DNA of 28,026 nt, taken from positions 1 through 28,026 of the forward strand of contig NZ_CALIMQ010000245.1 in assembly GCF_938045535.1 (NCBI RefSeq), written 5' to 3'. This document shows, in pieces, positions 24,641-28,026 of the stretch (position 1 is its first letter; each line of letters opens with the position of its first letter). The notes under the pieces are model-generated. The model was given only the letters and a program-made list of their open reading frames with translations. It made no database searches and was not told the DNA's origin. Position numbers and translations under genes: made by a program. Source of the stretch: an uncultured Campylobacter sp. (GTDB lineage Bacteria > Campylobacterota > Campylobacteria > Campylobacterales > Campylobacteraceae).

Positions 24641-24687
24641 CTTCGTCGCAAGGCTTTACTAAGTTTTAGTAGAATCTTGCGATGAGG
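24641..24687 (+). terminator. Long hairpin, probable terminator of the barrel gene
   Basis: Twelve bases at 24641-24652 (CTTCGTCGCAAG) pair with 24676-24687 (CTTGCGATGAGG) with two wobbles, and an inner TACTAA/TTAGTA stem sits above. TTTAAATT follows. The rest of 24560-24913 has no gene I can support; it is the leader of metE, where I see no known riboswitch. Confidence 0.5.
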
Positions 24688-24913
24688 TTTAAATTATGAT
24701 GAATTTAACGCCTTTAAATTCAATCCTAAAATTTTAACTTACGGAATTCCGTCGATAAAAATTCCATTTCAGATTTTATCGAGAAATTCCACCCCTGCGC
24801 TTTTGGATAAAATTTCGTTCATTTTCAAGATTAGATTAAAATTTTAATGACGGCAAAAGAAATTTTAGATAAAATCAACACTTTCATACCAAAATTTTAC
24901 TCAAAGGATAGAG

Positions 24914-27196
24914 ATGAAGAGTTACGTTACGGGCTTTCCGCGTATCGGAGAGCAGCGCGAGTTGAAGAAGGCTTTGGAGAGCTATTGGGCGGGCAAGTGC
25001 GATTATGACGCGCTAGAGCGGGTTGCTACAGAGCTAAAAGATCGTCACATCAAATATCAGCTGGATGCTTGGAGCGGCTTAATTAGCGTAAACGACTTTT
25101 CATACTACGATCTGATGCTCGATACCAGCGTACTTTTCGGCGTTATCCCGCAGCGCTTTGCGGCTCTTTCGGCGCATGAGCAGTATTTTGCGATGGCGCG
25201 CGGCAGTAAGGACGCAGTCGCGATGGAGATGACGAAGTGGTTTAACACAAACTACCATTATATCGTGCCAGAGATCTCTGCGTATACGGAATTTAGCCTA
25301 AATCCTAGTAAAATTTTAAGCGAGTACAAGGCTGCGAAAAATAACGATTTTAAGGATTCCTGCGCGCTAAAGATAAATTTAATCGGACCTATCACCTATC
25401 TTGCGCTTAGCAAATCAAGCGACAAAAGCGATCCGCTCGCGCATCTGGGCGCCCTTGCCGCGAAATATGAGGAGCTGCTAAAGCTTCTTAGCGAGCTTGA
25501 TAGCGAGGTCGTGGTTCAGATCGACGAGCCGATCTTCGTAACGGATCGCGCAGCTGAGTTAGCGCCAAAGATCGCGCCGATCTATCAGCGCCTAAGTAAG
25601 GCTGCAAGCAACGTAAAAATCATCTTTATGACCTATTTCGAGCATGCGACCGAGGCCGTACGCGAGATAGTAAAGACCGATGTTTGGGCGATCGGGCTTG
25701 ATTTCGTTTACGCAAGCGAGGAGAATATCAAAAAAGAGCTTCAAGCTTTAAAAGACGCTAAGACCGTGCTTTTCGCAGGCGTGATCGACGGGCGTAATAT
25801 CTGGAAGAGCGACATCGACAAAAAGCTAGCTCAGCTCAAAGCCATCGAAGCCTACGTGCCTAAGGAGCGCATCTATGTGGGCACCTCCTGCTCGCTTTTG
25901 CACGTGCCTTTTACGCTAAAATATGAGGACAAGCTAAGCGCCGAGATCAGATCCTGGCTAAGTTTCGCGGTTGAAAAATTAAGCGAAATTTCGATTTTGA
26001 CCCATCTTTTCTTTGAAATTCCGATGTGCGAACACGGCTTGAAAGCTTACAAAGAAAATCAAAAATCCGCTAAAACCCGCGCTAGCTCGCCGCTTATTCA
26101 TGACGAGCGAGTGCAAAGCCGCGCTGCAAATTTAAATAAATTCGAGCGCGCCGATCGCTACGAGGATCGCATCAAGGTGCAGAAAAAGGAGCTAGGCTAT
26201 GGAATTTTGCCTACCACTACGATTGGCTCCTTCCCACAGACCACCGAGCTTCGCCAGGTTCGCAACGCCTATAAAAAAGGTTTAATTAACCGCGAAGCCT
26301 ATGAGCGCGACATCAAAGCCTACATCGACGACTGCGTTAAATTTCAAGATGAGATTGGTCTGGACGTACTGGTTCACGGTGAGCCAGAGCGCAACGATAT
26401 GGTCGAGTATTTCGGCGAGCAGATGAGCGGATACGCGTTTAGCGCCAACGGCTGGGTGCAGAGCTACGGCAGCCGCTGCGTGAAACCGCCACTACTTTTC
26501 GGCGACGTTAGCCGCCCAAAACCGATGACCGTGGAGTGGATCAAATACGCTCAAAGCCGTACTAAAAAGATTATGAAGGGCATGCTAACTGGACCTGTTA
26601 CGATGATGAACTGGAGCTTCGTGCGCGACGATAAGCCTCGCGATCAGATCGTAAAACAGCTTGCGCTCGCGATTTTTGATGAAATTTCGGATCTGCAAGA
26701 CGCGGGTATCAAGATCGTTCAGGTGGATGAAGCGGCGTTTAAAGAGGGCTATCCGCTTAGATCCGAAAATATCCCTGCGTATGAAAAATTTGCCGTTAGT
26801 GCCTTTAAGCTCGCTGTCAGCGCCGCAAGTGCTCACACGCAGATCCATACGCATATGTGCTATTCGGAGTTCAACGACATAATCAAAACGATAGAGGCGA
26901 TGGATGCCGATGTCATCAGCATCGAGACCGCTCGCAGTGGCAACGAGCTACTTCGAGTTTTCAAATCAGTCGGCTATAAGCAAGAGGTCGGTCCAGGTGT
27001 TTATGATATCCACAGTCCGCGAATTCCTAGTGTGCAGGAGCTCGTAAGCCAGATCCGCGCGCTGCTTGAGGTGCTTCCTAAAGAGCAGCTGTGGATTAAC
27101 CCGGACTGCGGTCTAAAAACCCGCAAATGGGAGGAGGTCCGCCCTAGCCTAAAAAATATGGTTGAGGCGGTAAAAATTATCCGCACGGAAGCATAA
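24914..27196 (+). CDS. metE: Cobalamin-independent methionine synthase
   Basis: A 760-residue cytoplasmic enzyme that transfers the methyl group of 5-methyltetrahydropteroyl-polyglutamate to homocysteine. The N-terminal half has GFPRIGEQRELKKALESYW and ISVNDFSYYD; the second barrel has GYGILPTTTIGSFPQT, HGEPERNDMVEYFGEQM and MLTGPVTMMNWSF. The zinc ligands are H647, C649, E671 and C732 (HTHMCYSEF; ISIETARSGNE; NPDCGLKTR), each six residues on from the E. coli positions H641, C643, E665 and C726. Length is normal. AAAGGA precedes the ATG. It is a single-gene unit; no metF or regulator gene is adjacent. Confidence 0.97.
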   Translation: MKSYVTGFPRIGEQRELKKALESYWAGKCDYDALERVATELKDRHIKYQLDAWSGLISVNDFSYYDLMLDTSVLFGVIPQRFAALSAHEQYFAMARGSKDAVAMEMTKWFNTNYHYIVPEISAYTEFSLNPSKILSEYKAAKNNDFKDSCALKINLIGPITYLALSKSSDKSDPLAHLGALAAKYEELLKLLSELDSEVVVQIDEPIFVTDRAAELAPKIAPIYQRLSKAASNVKIIFMTYFEHATEAVREIVKTDVWAIGLDFVYASEENIKKELQALKDAKTVLFAGVIDGRNIWKSDIDKKLAQLKAIEAYVPKERIYVGTSCSLLHVPFTLKYEDKLSAEIRSWLSFAVEKLSEISILTHLFFEIPMCEHGLKAYKENQKSAKTRASSPLIHDERVQSRAANLNKFERADRYEDRIKVQKKELGYGILPTTTIGSFPQTTELRQVRNAYKKGLINREAYERDIKAYIDDCVKFQDEIGLDVLVHGEPERNDMVEYFGEQMSGYAFSANGWVQSYGSRCVKPPLLFGDVSRPKPMTVEWIKYAQSRTKKIMKGMLTGPVTMMNWSFVRDDKPRDQIVKQLALAIFDEISDLQDAGIKIVQVDEAAFKEGYPLRSENIPAYEKFAVSAFKLAVSAASAHTQIHTHMCYSEFNDIIKTIEAMDADVISIETARSGNELLRVFKSVGYKQEVGPGVYDIHSPRIPSVQELVSQIRALLEVLPKEQLWINPDCGLKTRKWEEVRPSLKNMVEAVKIIRTEA

Positions 27197-27217
27197 ATCT
27201 AGCGCAAAAAAACTTTG

Positions 27218-27243
27218 CTGTCGGGTAAAATTCCACCCGGCAG
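27218..27243 (+). terminator. Hairpin after metE, probable terminator
   Basis: CTGTCGGGT (27218-27226) pairs with ACCCGGCAG (27235-27243) with one G-U pair and an AAAATTCC loop, about 20 bases after the metE stop. The T-run is short (CCCCGTTTTG). Confidence 0.6.
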
Positions 27244-27476
27244 TCCCCGTTTTGCGATAGAATTATGTGGAACGTTTATTTCGACTATGGACCGTTAAAA
27301 CATCTGCGTGAAATTTTACTTCGAACGAGCATTAAAGGGCGGTGAGAGATTTCTACGCGTCTGCTTGGCAAGCATATTTGATAGCCGCTAAGTAATGCAG
27401 CAATATGAAATTTAGTGCAGGATTTACGGCTTTTACAGATGCACAGAGATGGGCTTTTCTTGAAAATGCGGCGTAA

Positions 27477-27526
27477 AATTTCATCTCGACTGATAGCTTA
27501 GAATTTCATCGCAACTGCTTGCTTGA
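27477..27526. repeat. Degenerate 25-base tandem repeat in non-coding DNA
   Basis: Two units starting AATTTCATC (27477 and 27502) are alike at about 19 of 25 positions. The next stretch, starting ATTTTATCGC at 27541, resembles them. No reading frame is kept across them. Confidence 0.4.
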
Positions 27527-27540
27527 GACGCGGAACGTAG

Positions 27541-27587
27541 ATTTTATCGCGATTGCCCTGAAGGCGGGCTGAGGCAAGCGATAAAAT
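27541..27587. other. Long hairpin in gene-free DNA downstream of metE
   Basis: ATTTTATCGC (27541-27550) pairs perfectly with GCGATAAAAT (27578-27587); inside it TTGCC pairs with GGCAA after a two-base bulge. A T-rich run (TTTAAAATTTT) follows, so it could be a terminator for an unseen short transcript, or a structured RNA. Which strand is used is unclear. Confidence 0.45.
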
Positions 27588-28026
27588 TTTAAAATTTTCG
27601 CAAATTAATTCTTGCGCGCACAAACCTCGCCAGCCGAATAAAAAACGCTGAAATTTGCAATTTTACGCGGCGCTTTATGAACTTTCGCGCCGCTAAATTA
27701 GAATTTCAAAATACGAGACAAAGCTGGTATCGTTGCGCTAGAAATTTTAAATTGCAAATTAAAATTTACATTATCTCATTAGAATGGCTGGATTGCGAAG
27801 CGAGATTCGGCTTTGCTAGGTTAAATTTCAGCTAAGTCAAAATCTATGTAGCCGCATTAATTTATGACTAATTTCGCCTGGCGAGTCTGAAGTTGCGTTG
27901 TCGCGCTAAAATTCGAGTCTAGAGCCAAAATTTTACGATGCGAAGCTCATTGATTTTAACTTGCGTTTTGTTCGAAAGAGCGAGGCTAGCGTAAGGTGCG
28001 TTTGCGTTGATACAAAATTTTAAAAG
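27588..28026. other. Gene-free AT-rich end of the window
   Basis: Nothing codes convincingly here on either strand; together with 27244-27540 about 780 bases lack a gene. The palindromic words TAAAATTTTAAAATTTT (27583) and CAAAATTTTAAAAG (28012) recur. Very short frames (for example ATG 27266, 27 codons, and ATG 27405, 23 codons) have no ribosome sites. Confidence 0.5.

Noticed and set aside
24560..24913. Riboswitch (SAM or cobalamin type) before metE
   Set aside because: The only structure is a long hairpin near the previous gene's end; I could not find conserved riboswitch core motifs.
1..28026. tRNA, rRNA, insertion sequence or phage genes
   Set aside because: No T-loop/anticodon patterns, transposase motifs or integrase motifs were found by reading; selC in particular is not visible.

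Overview
The window looks like chromosomal DNA of an Epsilonproteobacterium, most probably an oral-type Campylobacter of moderate GC content (C. gracilis is my best guess). The evidence is the protein repertoire: a bacterial STT3/PglB oligosaccharyltransferase, a carboxynorspermidine synthase of the Campylobacter type, a selenocysteine FdhA with Campylobacter-style neighbours, and the infC-rpmI-rplT order. Short AT-rich palindromic words of the A4T4 type also fill the intergenic DNA and even enter genes. The species call is inference.

Layout. 1-1.2 kb: end of translation factor IF-3, then rpmI and rplT and a strong terminator. 1.3-3.3 kb: an autotransporter whose passenger resembles spherulin-4/TIM-barrel glycosidase-like proteins. 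3.7-7.9 kb (minus strand): selA and selB, which build and deliver selenocysteine, followed by a DsbC-like periplasmic thioredoxin-fold protein. 8.1-14.6 kb (plus strand): formate dehydrogenase block of a multi-cluster ferredoxin, a TorD-like chaperone, a small twin-arginine protein, FdhA with an in-frame TGA (Sec180) and a visible SECIS hairpin, and FdhB. No fdhC cytochrome b gene follows. 14.8-17.6 kb: a lipoprotein, a membrane protein with a long low-complexity tail, a LysE-type exporter and a hypothetical protein. 17.6-18.6 kb: mostly non-coding, with a gene fragment on the minus strand and a 57-residue DUF2892-like membrane protein that is easily missed. 18.6-20.8 kb: carboxynorspermidine synthase, then a strikingly AT-rich membrane-protein gene that appears to have landed in and cut off an older gene. 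20.9-24.6 kb: small secreted protein, PglB, small outer-membrane barrel. 24.9-27.2 kb: metE. 27.2-28.0 kb: about 830 bases without a gene, holding degenerate repeats and a long hairpin.

How the genes work together. SelA charges Sec-tRNA, SelB brings it to the SECIS hairpin, and the product is FdhA, exported by Tat after folding with help from the TorD-like protein. So one 10 kb stretch holds both the selenium machinery and its probable client. selC, fdhC and fdhD are not in the window. Several genes carry low-complexity insertions rich in Asn, Ser, Ala and Gln (SelA, the TorD-like chaperone, the 15.5 kb membrane protein). These look like in-frame expansions built around the same AAAATT-type words seen between genes.
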